A DNA stretch of 64,000 nt from Daucus carota subsp. sativus (lineage: Eukaryota > Streptophyta > Magnoliopsida > Apiales > Apiaceae). The position numbers and the translations under genes were made by a program. The notes beneath the pieces were generated by a model. The model was not told where the DNA came from and made no database searches. It worked only from the letters and a program-made list of their open reading frames with translations. Below are positions 1-12,128 of the stretch, piece after piece (position 1 is the first letter of the stretch; every line of letters starts with the position of its first letter). The stretch covers positions 48,077,364-48,141,363 of the forward strand of contig NC_030382.2 in the NCBI RefSeq assembly GCF_001625215.2. Direction: 5' to 3'.

Positions 1-1628
1 AAAAAAAAAAAAAAAACAAATTCAGTCAAACAGTCGATAAGAAAAAATCAAAAAAAAAATTTTGACGGGAGAAAATTTAATTTGAACTTTAAAAGTAAGC
101 TCTAATCAGAGGATATGGAATACTACTATGTAAACTGAAAGTCAACAATTATGATACTTGTTCAGAATTCAGATTACAGCTTATTACAGTGATTGACTCA
201 GAATCTATTCAACAGCTGTTGATTAACTTTAATAATGCCGCATTCTAGCAAGAGTATCCCAAGTTTGTTACAATCTATATTACTGTAATTGTATACTGTA
301 CCATGTTTTAGCAAGAAGATCGTGCAAGGGCGAGCGTGGAGAGAATCAATTAAAATGTTAATCTAAAATTTGCAGATAATTTTTAAAATGATCAGTTCAC
401 CAATCCTACTAATATAACAAACTTGGGATACGATATTGCATTTATGCACTGTCGCGGTTGCTGATTAATTTATTAGTCCACATGCTACTTCTGCTGTGAC
501 TTGCCAAATTTACAAAATGGAAATTGCTAAGTATTAAATTATGTTATTTTGTACTAACAGTGTGGCTTGACTGGTCTGATGTACAGGGTTCGGAGAAAAT
601 AATTAACTTATATATATACATTGGTTCAGATGCATCAATGTCATTGTATAAAATGCAAGGATGTTTTTCTAGTGTGTGCCCATGTGCACATGCTAAGCGC
701 GCGGAATTTGATAAATTTAAGAGATTTTGATTGGCTCTCATATTTTAATAATGGTGGATCACCCTGCAAATACACCAATTATACCAATCAAAATTTCTCA
801 AACATATCAAATTCCGCGCTTAGTATGTGTCTAACAAACCCTTAAAGAAAAAGAGAGATGTTCCTCCTTTCCTGATTGAAACATCTTATTCAACCATGAA
901 ACTTCATAAATTGGACTGTTGGTACATTTTGTGCTCATGCTGACTGTTTAGCTATCAGTCTGACGCTGCAAAATATGGGCACACGTTAGTTTGTTCAGTA
1001 TTCTTACTCTTTATCTCACTGATACTCACTGTTTAAACGGAATCACTGATGCTCTCTGTTCAAATGGAAACTAACATGCCATCCATGATCCATCGTATGT
1101 ATGGGATTCTTAAAGCATTTCGATATGTCTGGCCAATTGATAATTAAGTATATATTTTTATTGAAAAGATCATGAAACATATATTATTATAAAATATATT
1201 TTTACAAACAAAAAATATACTTCCTCACCCTCATTTAATTATATATAATGGATTTATTATGAAACTAAAAAAAATTTAAAAAATAAGTAAGATTAGATGA
1301 AAAATCGATCAAATAAAAAAATCAATTTATATTTAACAATTATTGTAGACACTGGAGTAAAAATTGGATTTAATAATGTTTTATATTAGTTTAAAATAAA
1401 GATGGCCGAGGAAGTTTTGAGTGTACTTGTGTTTAATATCATTAAATATTACTTCCTCTGTCCCATTTAATTGTATACGTTTCTTTTCAACTGCTCGACA
1501 CGCATTTCAATGCTCTTATAAAACATAATTCCGTAACTTATTTTTGAGATTTTCTTTTTCTGAATAAAAATATAACATTCAAATTTTAATTCAGAAAAAG
1601 AAATTTTTAAAAATAAATTACACAACTA
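1..1628. other. AT-rich intergenic DNA
   Basis: I see no credible gene here. The short open frames lack domains and codon bias. Around 1450-1620 there is a decayed Stowaway-like arm that begins with a CTCTGTCCC-type motif and is followed by an inverted pair of A/T-rich segments. Confidence 0.6.
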
Positions 1629-2238
1629 CTCCCTCCGTCCCCCTCAATTGTTTACATTGGAGGGGGACACGGAGACCAAGACAATGTATGAAAAATGAGT
1701 AAAGTTAGATGAAAAGTGGGTAAAGTGGTGGGACCTATTAATATTTAATAATAAATTTGAGATAGTGGAGGAAAGTAGTGGGTGTAATAGTAGTTTTTAC
1801 TCCCTCCGTCCCTTTTTATCTGTCCATTTTGGAAAAAAAAACACATACCAAGGAATACTTGATTGTGTAAACTTTTCCATTAAATAACTCTAATTAATAT
1901 CTTGAAAATGGTGGAATACCCCTACTTTATGTCTTGAAAACATGAATTCAACCAAGTTTTAAATAAGTCAAGCCTTGAAAATTGAAATTATGGAGATATA
2001 TTTGAAAAACTATCATTAAATTAGTTTTGAAAGTATAAATGGACAGATATATAGGGACAAATTTTTACTTCCAAAGTGGACAGATAAATAGGGACGGAGG
2101 GAGTATTGTTAAATATGAGATAGTAGGGGAAGATAGTGGGTGTAATGATGAGAAAAACTTACTATTTATAGTAACGTAAAGAAATGAGAGGGACATCTCA
2201 AAATAGTAACTGTAAAGAAATGAGAGAGACAGAGGGAG
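1629..2238. mobile_element. Stowaway-like MITE (outer, interrupted)
   Basis: The left end reads CTCCCTCCGTCC and the right end GAGGGAG, each flanked by TA, as expected for Tc1/mariner-derived Stowaway MITEs. The interior motif 'gatagtgg..gtgggtgtaat' occurs on both sides of a second element, so the outer copy was split by the inner insertion at 1800-2103. Confidence 0.7.
1800..2103 (+). mobile_element. Stowaway-like MITE, 304 bp family, nested copy
   Basis: It has CTCCCTCCGTCCC terminal inverted repeats and TA on each side. It is nearly identical to 6564-6867, and in inverted orientation to 44064-44368. It is inserted inside the older element at 1629-2238. Confidence 0.85.
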
Positions 2239-2391
2239 TACATTTTACAGGAGCATTAAAGTCCGTACTCCGTCCTCGTCCCCCAATGTATACTACTCAG
2301 GGGGACGGAGGGAGTAGTAGTTAGAGTATTTATAATAATGAGAGTAATATTTTATAAATATATTATATAAAATAAATGACAGAAGATAATA

Positions 2392-2635
2392 CTCCCTTTT
2401 CCTGTTTCTGATGTCGGTATTGTTCATAACATGAGATAAATTACTTATTTATATCTAATCTACAAAACTAAATATAGTCATGAGTGATCTTGTTAGATTC
2501 GTATTCACGAGTACTTTAATACGGTGAAGTTTTTATATTTAATGCTACTACGAAATGAAAGATATTTACGATCAAAAATGTGTGTTGGCAAACGTGAAAA
2601 GTACAAATAGGAAAAGTATTTAGAGACGGAGGGAG
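2392..2635. mobile_element. Stowaway-like MITE (about 244 bp)
   Basis: The left end is CTCCCTTTTCC, the right end is GACGGAGGGAG, and TA flanks both sides. The interior differs from the 304-bp family. A short CTCC..GGAG inverted pair at about 2269-2315 may be another remnant. Confidence 0.65.
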
Positions 2636-4479
2636 TATAGATTTTCTCAAAAGATCATCATGAAATATAGGCTAATTATGGAGCATAACAGAATGGGTAG
2701 GGTTACACTAATATAGTACAGTACATTGTATCCAAAAATCTACGAGATGTGACATGATCATTGATTTAAGTCATGATATTGTTCCAGTTACTATGTAGCC
2801 TGACGTGTTAGAACCGCCACAACGTTCCTTAGTGTGTTTGGCGGGAAGAAAAAAGGCGGGAGGAGGTGGGTGGGGGCCACGTAGGCGGCTATTGCGAGAA
2901 ACAGAAGCGATGTATGTTTAATATGGACCACTCATTTCTCAACTTGCGTATTGCACTTGCCTCTCTTATTATATCACACTCTCCTCCACTCCAATTAGTC
3001 AACATATATTTTTTAATCTCATTTCTTACATGTACATGCATCATGTAAGAATGATGTTTTATGGTTATGTTGCATGTCATGCGCGTATTCTTAATATAAA
3101 TAAACATAAACATGCACGGGAGGATGCAGGTCACGTGACTATGTTTGAGATCCTACTATGCTAGATACAGTAGTACCCTAGTAGTAGGTGTAGCTATACT
3201 TTTGCCGTTTAAAGAATCTGATACATAGCTATGTTGTGTGTATTAAAAAAAGGTGTACGGAGCAGATTATGGGTGGATACAGTCAAGAGAGGGAACAAGA
3301 CTTTGCCTAGTGGACGCGTTCTTTTCTTGTTTTTCACGCCTATTCGAGCTCACCTCACTGCCCTAAACTGCTCTCTTTTTTACTGTACTTATGTTAAGAG
3401 AGTATGCTTTACATTTTTACTGGTTAATAGAATGCTGATAATAAAATTTTTATGGAATAATTATAAAACAAATAAATAATAGCATTTCGATGTTTATTAA
3501 AGTGATCCAACTTCCAATTAGTAAAGACAAGTAATGTTTGATATTTCTAAAAAGGTAGAAATTTGTTATATATATATATATGATTATTGTTTGGATTATC
3601 AATAATGAAAACTTTTTACATATGTTCAACTTTTGTCAAATAATAAAAATTTATTTCAATTATTTTAAATTTTTTAAACTATATTTTAAAATGAGCTAAA
3701 TATACTTTTAATGATACAGTTATATTACATTGGTAATTTTTAGATAAAATTTAATAATTAACTTGTATGACTAAGATATTATTACCAACACGAAAAGAAT
3801 AACAAATTAATATGTCAATTGTTGCATATAGAAATAGTATTATATAATCAATTTTATTAATATTACTATCTCGTTTCTTTGATTTCTATACATTTTTCTT
3901 ATCTAAGACTAGATGTTCCGCTCAACTTTATACATTTCAAAGTTTTCCCGAAATAATAAATTTTATGACTGATTTTCCTATGGTGTACCCGTACATTAAA
4001 CACAAAATTTTGATTAATTCCTCTTATTTATTTTGATTGGTTTACCCTCTTAAATAATGGTGGGCCCTGCATTTACAACAACAAGACCAATTAAAAACAT
4101 TCTAATTCATTAATTCTCGTACTTATCATGTGTCCCATGCACACACTAGACAAATCATTTTAATTGGTTTCCACCCCATTGATAATGGTGTCCCCTCGAT
4201 GCACAAAAATTCACCAATCAAAATCTCCCACCTAAATAGAAGTTTATTTTTTAATAACCTTAAATTACCCGTAAAAAATTGAAATGACAACTTAAAAAGG
4301 ACTGAGAGAATAGCATGTACCTATTGGGCATACAATGAAAAGACCCGTATATAAATTTCAACCACCTGCTTTTTAAAATCTATTAATTAATTATCGATAA
4401 ACCCCACAATTTCACCCAATTTTCCTCGTTACTTTGAAAGACCTGCGGCTCTCCGGAGAGGAGTATGATATTAGTGTCA
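2636..4479. other. Intergenic, no gene seen
   Basis: AT-rich, with a short (TA)n run near 3568-3580. A G-rich stretch near 2840-2890 contains CCACGTAG but I could not attach it to a gene. Short open frames at 2866-3134 and 3231-3479 show no recognisable domain. Confidence 0.5.
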
Positions 4480-5450
4480 CTCACCTCATACATAAATTTA
4501 TAAATGAGAAAATAGATTTTTTTGTCACCGAACTTATTATGTTTGTAGAAACTTACCACTCAACTAAATTTTTTTTCCTTTTGGTCACTGATGTTAGGTT
4601 TGGATTTGTTTTTAGTCACTAACTTAAGTTCGGATATGATTATTAGCATTGCGATAATTTTTTGTAGCATCATTAATACATAGTGATAGTATATAATTTT
4701 TTGATAATATGATGTACGTTTATAACTTTGTATATAGCAATAATAACATAAAATGAGGTGATATAATATTAAAATCAGGAAAAATCGTAATTAGAATTCC
4801 AGAAATTCATTAAATCATCAGTATGGAACCAATGAATTCAAATAATTTATGCTCACCATGATAAAATAAAGTCTAATTGAGTGATACGATGCATCATCTT
4901 TCACTATTAAAGTTTCAATCACCTAGTTCAGCGTAAGATATCTCTTAAATTTATCCTCATAATTCTTAATAACTCTACCTTATTATAATTTTTAAGATAA
5001 AGATAAATAAATAGAGAGGAAAAATTAATTTTCAATGATTTATGAGATTTTCTTTTTGCATATAAAAATTCAAACACTAGATTTTTATTCGGAAGAAAAA
5101 ATAAAATAATTTATGAGAGTACACTTTTAGAAACCGTAAAATGCGTGTTTAACTCTTATCACCGAAGATAAACGATCTTGGGTACATAAAAGTACTATAT
5201 ATAAAAATAGACATATATCAAATCATCAAAATATTACACGTTATCATATATTTTAATAATATTACAAAGAATTAATATAATGGTAATAATCAAATCCGAA
5301 CCTAACTTTAGTGGGAAAAAAATTTCCGAACCTAACATCAGTGATCAAAAGGAAAAAATAATTAGTTGAGTGACAAGTTTCTAAAAACATAATAAGTTCG
5401 GTGACAAAAAAATCTATTTTCCCTTTATAAATATAAAACATTCGATGCAA
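4480..5450. mobile_element. Fold-back / long-TIR element
   Basis: About 150-200 bp near 4490-4665 is repeated inverted near 5265-5440. Both arms carry 'gtcaccgaacttattatg' and a run ending in 'ttaggttcgg'-type sequence. The interior is AT-rich with no gene. Structure resembles a Mutator-like or other fold-back MITE; I did not determine the exact ends or a target duplication. Confidence 0.55.
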
Positions 5451-5496
5451 ATATTAGAGGTTATATTGACATATCCATATACTATAAAAATCTTAT

Positions 5497-5927
5497 GCCG
5501 GGATCGGGTCTTATATTAGGAGGTCTGGGAGTGGTATTACTCCCCAATCCAATTTATTCTGCCTTTTCATTAGGATTGGTTCTTGTTTGTACATCCTTAT
5601 TGTATATTATCAAACTCCCATTTTGTAGCTGCTGCGCAACTTCTTATTTACGTAGGAGCTATAAATATTTTAATCATTTTTGCTGTAATGTTCATGAATG
5701 GTTCCGAATATTACAAAGATTTTCATCTTTGGGCCGTTGGGGACGGAGTTACGTCGATGGTTTGTACAAGTATTTTTGTTTCACTAATTACTACTATTCC
5801 AGATACGTCATGGTACGGGATTATTTGGACTACAAAATCAAACCAGATTGTAGAGCAAGATTTGATAAGTAATAGTCAACAAATTGGGATTCATTTATCA
5901 ACAGATTTTTTTCTTCCATTTGAACTT
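5497..5927 (+). pseudogene. ndhG: Plastid ndhG fragment (nuclear plastid insert)
   Basis: The translation matches plastid NADH dehydrogenase subunit 6 (ndhG): [14 protein letters not shown], then [32 protein letters not shown] and [11 protein letters not shown]. The first dozen or so residues and the C-terminal membrane helix are missing. A frameshift near 5605-5620 splits it into two frames. In chloroplasts the subunit sits in the membrane arm of the NDH complex; here it is a dead nuclear copy (NUPT). It abuts the fold-back element ending near 5450. Only this gene fragment is visible, so the insert is short or its flanks have decayed. Confidence 0.93.
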
Positions 5928-6563
5928 ATTGAATTTCATTTGAAAATTTAGATTTGATCAAATAACTTGTTTGAGAATTTGGATCTGCATTTCATGTGAA
6001 ATGCACACATTTAAATATTAGTATAAATCTGAGAATTTAAAATGACAACTCAAATTCAAATCCTGTCATTTCAAATGAAATGCATGTTGCCAAACAGTTT
6101 TTAAATATATCTTACTTTTAATCATTTATACATAATTATGTTAAATATATAAAAGTTTTCACTTAATTATTCCTCATCTAAAAACCGAAATGGAGATAAA
6201 TGTGGATGGTATGATGCAGATTAGAAATATCCGGACTACCCTACCGCCTTGCAGAAATACACTACTGCTAGCTGTCCTCCACACAAAAATATCTACATCA
6301 ATACGTTTGCGAGTCGCTGCACACATAACACAATGTATCGCACGTGACCCCCTAGCGCGTGCTTTCCACAGTCTCAACTTTTCAGATAAAATCAACCCAA
6401 GAGTATCACGCGCGTCAAAAAGCTATTTTCTCGGTATCTGAAATTGGCATGATATGCATGAAAAAGAGACTGTGATGCTCATGCCATCAATATGCACATA
6501 CACATTTACTTTTGTTAGTTCATTACAGCTCATCACGGTATATTTTATTCCTGGTAAATATTA
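5928..6563. other. Intergenic, no gene seen
   Basis: AT-rich. It contains 'catttcatgtgaaatg'-type short inverted pairs at 5980-6090, possibly a small MITE remnant. The open frames at 6174-6441 on both strands show no domain. Confidence 0.45.
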
Positions 6564-6867
6564 CTCCCTCCGTCCCTTTTTATCTGTCCATTTTGGAAAA
6601 AAAAACACATACCAAAGAATAATTGATTGTATAAACTTTTTCATTAAATACCTCTAATTAATATCTTGAAAATGGTGAAATACCCCTACTTTATGTCTTG
6701 AAAACATGAATTCAACCAAGTTTTAAATAAGTCAAGCCTTGAAAATTGAAATTATGGAGATATATTTGAAAAACTATCATTAAATTAGTTTTGAAAGTAT
6801 AAATGGACAGATAAATAGGGACAAATTTTTACTTCCAAAGTGGACAAATAAATAGGGACGGAGGTAG
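6564..6867 (+). mobile_element. Stowaway-like MITE, 304 bp family
   Basis: CTCCCTCCGTCCC terminal repeat with TA at both sides. It is near-identical to 1800-2103 and lies about 130 bp upstream of the ERF gene's TATA box. Confidence 0.85.
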
Positions 6868-6997
6868 TAAAAAGAGTATAGTTTATTTTCAAATAGGAAA
6901 ATCTAGTTTGATTTTCTAAAGCTCGGAATATTTTTATTCATTTCCTTAATAAACAATATTTTACATTTTTAAAAACTTAACATTATTTTGTACCATC

Positions 6998-7004
6998 TAT
7001 ATAT
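6998..7004 (+). promoter_or_regulatory. Putative TATA box of the ERF gene
   Basis: A TATATA run in 'catctatatatacactc' lies about 70-100 bp upstream of a GA-rich leader (7079-7135) that looks like 5' UTR. It is the best-placed core promoter element upstream of the uORF and the ERF coding region. Confidence 0.4.
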
Positions 7005-7499
7005 ACACTCACGTATACACGCAGGTGTATATAATAACTACCTATGCGTTTTGACTGCTTGGAAAAAGGAGTTCAGTCTAGAGAGAGAAACAAAGAGCAG
7101 AGAGTTTTGGTGAGGAGAGAGAGTGGGGACAAGTACTGAGGTATGGACATTTATTTTAAGGATTTTTTAATGATGTTTTTTTTAATTGTTGTTGTTGGTT
7201 GTTCTATAGAGATCTGCGTTGATTATCTTTGAATGGTTGTTTTTTATTTGCTGTTACAGTATTTTTAATCTGTCGATGCATACAATTTTTGTATCTATAT
7301 ATTGTAGCAGTAAGTGATGTTTGTGATATTATTTACAGTGAAATAGCAACCATTGATTTCTGATCCGTTTTATCTTGAAGGGTTTTGAGGGGTTTTGTGT
7401 GTGTTTATATAAATACAAGAGTTCTGTGTGTGTTTTGGTGTTTGTTCTGATAAAATTTTGTTTTGATTGTGAAGAAGAGAGGGGTTTTTGAGAAGATTT

Positions 7500-7867
7500 A
7501 TGTCGGCAGGGTCTAAATTGGCTGCGATTGGGGCTCAGTTGAAGCTCTGTATTTCATTTTCTCTGGTGTTTTTCTCTCTGTGTATGCTACAACAACTCTG
7601 CTGCCTTTTCCAGCAGTGGATCCACTTCTTTTTCCCGACTGTTTCGATGCGTTTGAGGCCCAAAAGGTACAGTCTTTATCTTTCTTGTTTTCTGGATTTT
7701 TTGTTCTATGTGTTTGTATGTATGTTTGTGGATGTTTTGGGGGCTCAAGCTGATATGGGGTTTATGTATTTTTTTGCAGGACTTGTTCTGGAGTAGAATT
7801 TTTTGGGGGTTTTCATATAAAGAAGTTTTGCTATCTTTTGTTGTTCTTAAGAGGGCCTCATACTTGA
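7500..7867 (+). CDS. Spliced upstream ORF of the ERF gene (candidate conserved-peptide uORF)
   Basis: Start ATG at 7500. Exon A is 7500-7666 and ends AG|GTACAG; exon B starts at 7780 after TTTTTTGCAG and stops at TGA 7865-7867. This gives 84 residues. The N-terminal part is MSAGSKLAAIGAQLKL, followed by a hydrophobic, Cys/Phe-rich stretch and the basic motif MRLRPKR, with the splice inside the last Arg codon. Group VI ERF genes related to Arabidopsis At1g68550 are, from memory, annotated with conserved-peptide uORFs. The position in the leader, the clean splice sites and the protein-like start support a peptide that tunes translation of the ERF downstream. If the intron is retained, the frame reads on to 7796 and stops there. 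Confidence 0.6.
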
Positions 7868-7989
7868 GTCAACGTTGAGTTTTGGTTTTCATTTTGAGTG
7901 TTTTGTTACTTTATTGCATTTTGTTATTGTTTACAACTATCGTTTCTTGGTGGGCTATTTGTTGAGAGGGGTTTAAGGGGGGTGTTGAA

Positions 7990-9186
7990 ATGCCGGAGTT
8001 TCATAGACTGAATCATAACTCTGGAAAGAAATCGAGGAACAAGCCGGTTTCTGTGGAGGAATCTAAGATGATGATGAGGAAAGTTCGCATAATCTGTCAT
8101 GATCCTGATATGACGGATTCATCTGATGATGAGGGAGGCAATGATGTGAAGAATAGTCGTTATGGGCCTAAGCGAATCGTGAGGGAGGTCCTGATTCCGA
8201 TGGCTGATTGTCCTCAACCGGTTGAGGAGAGCTCTTGTCAAGGTAGCAATAATGGCGAAAAGGTTGCGAAGAAGAAAAGGGTTGTGACTAGAGCCCCCCC
8301 AAGTCAAGCCCGAGCTAGCTCTAAATTCAGAGGGGTTAGACAGCGAAAGTGGGGCAAATGGGCTGCTGAAATCCGAGATCCTTTTCAGTCGAAAAGGGTT
8401 TGGCTGGGTACTTACAACACTGCTGAAGAAGCTGCCCGGGCTTATGACTTGAAGAAGATAGAATTTGATTCTATGCTTGCAGCCGCCTCCTCCGGAAGAA
8501 CTTCTGGAAACTCTAATTCACATGCTTTGCAGCAGATTAAGAATCAACCTGCTGCCTCTGAGGAATCTGGGAGTGTGATATCTCGTGCTTCTCCATCTTC
8601 TGTACTCGAGTTGGAATCATCATCATCAGTTAAGAAAACTGTTGAAGACATCATTAATAATAACACCTGCCCTGCAACTGAGACTTTATCTTTGGCTGAA
8701 ATTGGGAAAGGACTGGACTTGGGATTGGAGCTTGGTAGTTCTCAGAATGAGCAAGGACTGGACTTTGGTATGGAGTTTATTCCTCAGATTGAGCAAGGAC
8801 TTGACACTGAGATGGCGGTTATTCCTCAGGCTAATGGTGCTGGAGTCGATGTTGGTGTCGAGCTGGACTCTCAAATTGCTCAAGGGCTGAAGCTTGAAGC
8901 AGAGATCGGGCAAGAACTGGACTTTGGATTGGATCTTGATGCCTTCTTCCTGGATGATTTTGTGCAGCCCCTGGAGTTTGGTGATCTTGATGATATCCAG
9001 ATTCTTGGACTTGATGATGCTGATCCGAGCGAGCTGCCTGACTGTGATTTCGATGAGTTTGAAAGTGATGAACTGGCTTGGCTCAATGAGATCATGGACG
9101 TACAACCAACGAAGAACGAAGCACCCCGGATGAATGAACAATCAAGGATGAACGATCAACAGTCTTTCAATATAGCATGCCTATAA
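7990..9186 (+). CDS. AP2/ERF transcription factor, group VI (CRF / ERF118-like)
   Basis: Intronless, 398 residues, nuclear DNA-binding protein. Residues about 30-48 ([19 protein letters not shown]) form the CRF/TEH-type domain of cytokinin response factor relatives. The AP2 domain starts at about 113 with [19 protein letters not shown], then [18 protein letters not shown]; its end ([11 protein letters not shown]) is typical of the VI-L subgroup (ERF118/119 type) rather than of canonical CRFs. Lys-rich KVAKKKR at 91-97 may serve nuclear import. The region at about 230-320 is a degenerate acidic repeat built on G-L-D-x-G-x-E. The C-terminal block [20 protein letters not shown] ... DELAWLNE is the conserved acidic end of this subgroup, probably an activation domain. 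The main ATG follows the spliced uORF at 7500-7867. Confidence 0.93.
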   Translation: MPEFHRLNHNSGKKSRNKPVSVEESKMMMRKVRIICHDPDMTDSSDDEGGNDVKNSRYGPKRIVREVLIPMADCPQPVEESSCQGSNNGEKVAKKKRVVTRAPPSQARASSKFRGVRQRKWGKWAAEIRDPFQSKRVWLGTYNTAEEAARAYDLKKIEFDSMLAAASSGRTSGNSNSHALQQIKNQPAASEESGSVISRASPSSVLELESSSSVKKTVEDIINNNTCPATETLSLAEIGKGLDLGLELGSSQNEQGLDFGMEFIPQIEQGLDTEMAVIPQANGAGVDVGVELDSQIAQGLKLEAEIGQELDFGLDLDAFFLDDFVQPLEFGDLDDIQILGLDDADPSELPDCDFDEFESDELAWLNEIMDVQPTKNEAPRMNEQSRMNDQQSFNIACL

Positions 9187-11880
9187 GTTTTGCAGCTAGT
9201 AGGATTATATTACTATAGTTTTTATCATAGCAAGAGTTTAAACTCTCAAGAACATCACGGTGTTCTTGAAAATGGTTTTGCGAGTGTTTAGTTTTATTAT
9301 ATTATTTATTTATTTGTCTAAGACTAAGACTACCTCAGAGTATTTCATGTTTAGGGAGTTGGATAATCCTTCGGGTTTTCTGTGAGCTATTAGAGCCGTT
9401 CCAAGGGGTTTCATCTTCTCCTCCGTGGGGAAGCAACTTGAGTGTTTGATGTTTATGAAGTCTTGAATCTTTCTTATTTCTAATTGGATGTTCAATTGTT
9501 CTTATTAGCAGTGTACTCTTTCCCCCCTTTAATTTCTAGCCGTAATCACCATTTATATATCCACTTAAATTGCCTAATAAGAGCTGTTACTTAAATTGCA
9601 GGAATAATTGCTACTACTTATAAACTGTTGCATTCAAGGTTTTCTGGTGATCCCTTTGATGGTTACTTAAAATTGCAGGAATAAATGCTATTGAAACACT
9701 GTTGCATTCAAGTTTTTATGCTGATCGCTTTAATATCGCAGTTGAATTTTATCATTTACTACTGGTATCTACGTTCTTGGTGACAAGTGTTAAAGGAATT
9801 TATGGAGTTACCCATGAATCCACCAGTGACAACCACCTCTACTTGCTACACTGAAAGAATAAATTTAAGATAATTAAAAAAAGACCCAATTTTCCTAGAG
9901 ACAAGTGGACACCATCCATGTGCCTGAATTTCCAACCGTTCTTTTCAATGGGAATGAAGATATGTTTGGAAGAATACCTACATGCACAGCCTTTACGGTG
10001 GAATTTTCAAGCACTCGTGGCTTGTGTATATACTACCAAAGTGTCTATCTCTCCTTCACACTCGGGCACTTTCGAGGTTGTTTGTAATTTACACTATGTT
10101 ACTCTCATTTCTTATCTCTTTCCCACTTTATTTGTTTGCCAACAAAATTGGGGAATCGTAAGCAAGGACAAGGAAAGAGAGAGGAAAAGCAGGATAATGG
10201 AACAAGTGTATGCAAATTTAAGTTGATGTCAAAACTTGTAGTAAAAAAAATAATGTTTCACATTAAACTACTATAGTATCTTTTTACTATACTAACTGAA
10301 CTTATTGATTTTGTCAAATATCATGTATTTCCATCGCATCTTCCTAAGGACTTGATTGAAATATATAGAGTAAAGAACGTGTATGTGTGGAAAAATAAGT
10401 TTACAAATTCAGGAGGTTATTAATTAAAAATATATAATTCATGAAAAGCGCAAAAAGTTTGGACAAGGTCTTAGAACTTTTCTGTACTATTTCTCTTTGC
10501 ATTCCATTCAATTATATATATATTTTTTCACTCTTCAGTACGTATTTAAATATTTCTATAATATGTTAAAACTTATTTTTAAGATCATATTTTTCTGAAC
10601 GAAATTTTAAAAATTAAATTTTTTTCAAAAAAAATATATGTTCTAAAAATATTAAAAATACGTGCCGCCGTGCCGGTTCTTTAATTATAGCAGAGTACTA
10701 CTATATTTACTCGGAGAGTGGAGGAGTATAAAACAATTATAACTATGAGAGTAAAGGAGGGCATAAGGAAAACACATTTTCAATTTTTGGACCCCATTGG
10801 CCACAATTCCACGAACTGTTATCACCTAATTTATCATGTGATTTTATAGACATGTGTCCCCTATATCATAATTTAAGAGATAAATGGTCCATATTTTAAT
10901 ATAAAAATAATAAGAGGAATGAGTCATCGAAATTCATTATCATCCTCGACCTAACCAATGCCTCGTGACCGCCCATAACATTTTCTTCTATTAATATTGT
11001 TAAGCATCATTTCAACTTGTTGCTTGTAGTATGTTCTTCCTTTTTACATTGATTTTACCTTTCTGAACGTGGTTATGCCTGCAGTGTCAAAAGGCGTTCA
11101 CTGTCAAAAGGCGCGGATAGTCCTATGTTTATTGTAATCGAAGACGTGAATTTACAGCCAGTTACTATTATCATTGAAAACAAGTAAATTGATTTAATCT
11201 AATGTATAAAGCCGTGTCACAACAAAAACTGCTGAAACTCAAGATCATATTTAGGCCACTTAAACGTTGTGCTAGCGTTGATTATAACTCTCAACCAACT
11301 CCATTGTGGTTAATTCACCGGAAAGACGTGACAAAATTATGATAACAACTTCCGTAATTAACAAAATATTTTATCTCTCATTTTTAAACGAATATTCTTA
11401 TAAATTCACATTAATAATTTTTAGATAGATGAGAATTTTTATTGACTCCAATTTTATGAATAATGATGATGATCTTTGTATGCACAAAAATCATCATCAA
11501 TAAAAATCTTTTATCCAAGCAAAAAATAATTACTAGCATGTACATATTGAAAATTCCCTTTTTTAAATCTCCATTTACGTTGTTGAGTAGAGCTTATCAT
11601 CGTCATTATTTCTGAATCATAAAAATGTTCTGCAAGAAGTTTTCCAAGAAACCAACGGTCGTAAAATTATTAATGTCCAAACAAATATATTTTGGATTTT
11701 TAATACGATCAAATACATTGATATTGACATGCTTAGTTGTCCGAATATATTTTCTACTTGTATCATTACCTTGAGTATATAGAAACCCTTATTGTAATAA
11801 ACCCTTTTTGTAATACAATTTTTAGTACATTGCATGGGGTAAAAAAGATCAAGTTGCTAGGAGTGTTGTTTCACTTACTA
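9187..11880. other. ERF 3' UTR and intergenic DNA
   Basis: The first 300 bp or so are probably 3' UTR. Around 9595-9720 'ttacttaaattgcaggaataa' recurs as a short diverged direct repeat. Beyond that I see only AT-rich intergenic DNA; the open frames at 9905-10226 and 11617-11931 have no domain. Confidence 0.5.
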
Positions 11881-12128
11881 TGTGGGTGTTTGGCCCCCCT
11901 TATAAGCTGGACTTCTCGACTTATAAGTTAGAAGCACTTATTTCGTATCGTTTGTGTAAGAAGTCAAGAAGCACTTAAAAAAAGTTAGGAATGCTAGCTT
12001 TTGTTTCAGGGCTTCTACTTATTTCCCAAACACTTTAATCACTTATAAGTCTTATCTTGCTTCTAACTTCTACTCCACTTATTTATTTTAAGTAATAAGC
12101 ACTTATTTTAAGCTCACCCAAACGGCCT
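11881..12128. mobile_element. Tourist/PIF-like MITE
   Basis: Starts TGTGGGTGTTTGGCC and ends CACCCAAACGGCCT, with a CTA trinucleotide on each side. The interior 'cttataagt..agaagcacttattt' is shared with 45787-46021, where the flanking repeat is TTA, so both belong to one family. Confidence 0.75.

Noticed and set aside
4434-5450. Two similar peptides (FFVTELIMF...) on opposite strands
   Set aside because: They are translations of the inverted arms of a fold-back element, not genes.
8686-9141. 151-residue minus-strand frame under the ERF gene
   Set aside because: Shadow of the repetitive acidic ERF coding sequence; no domain.
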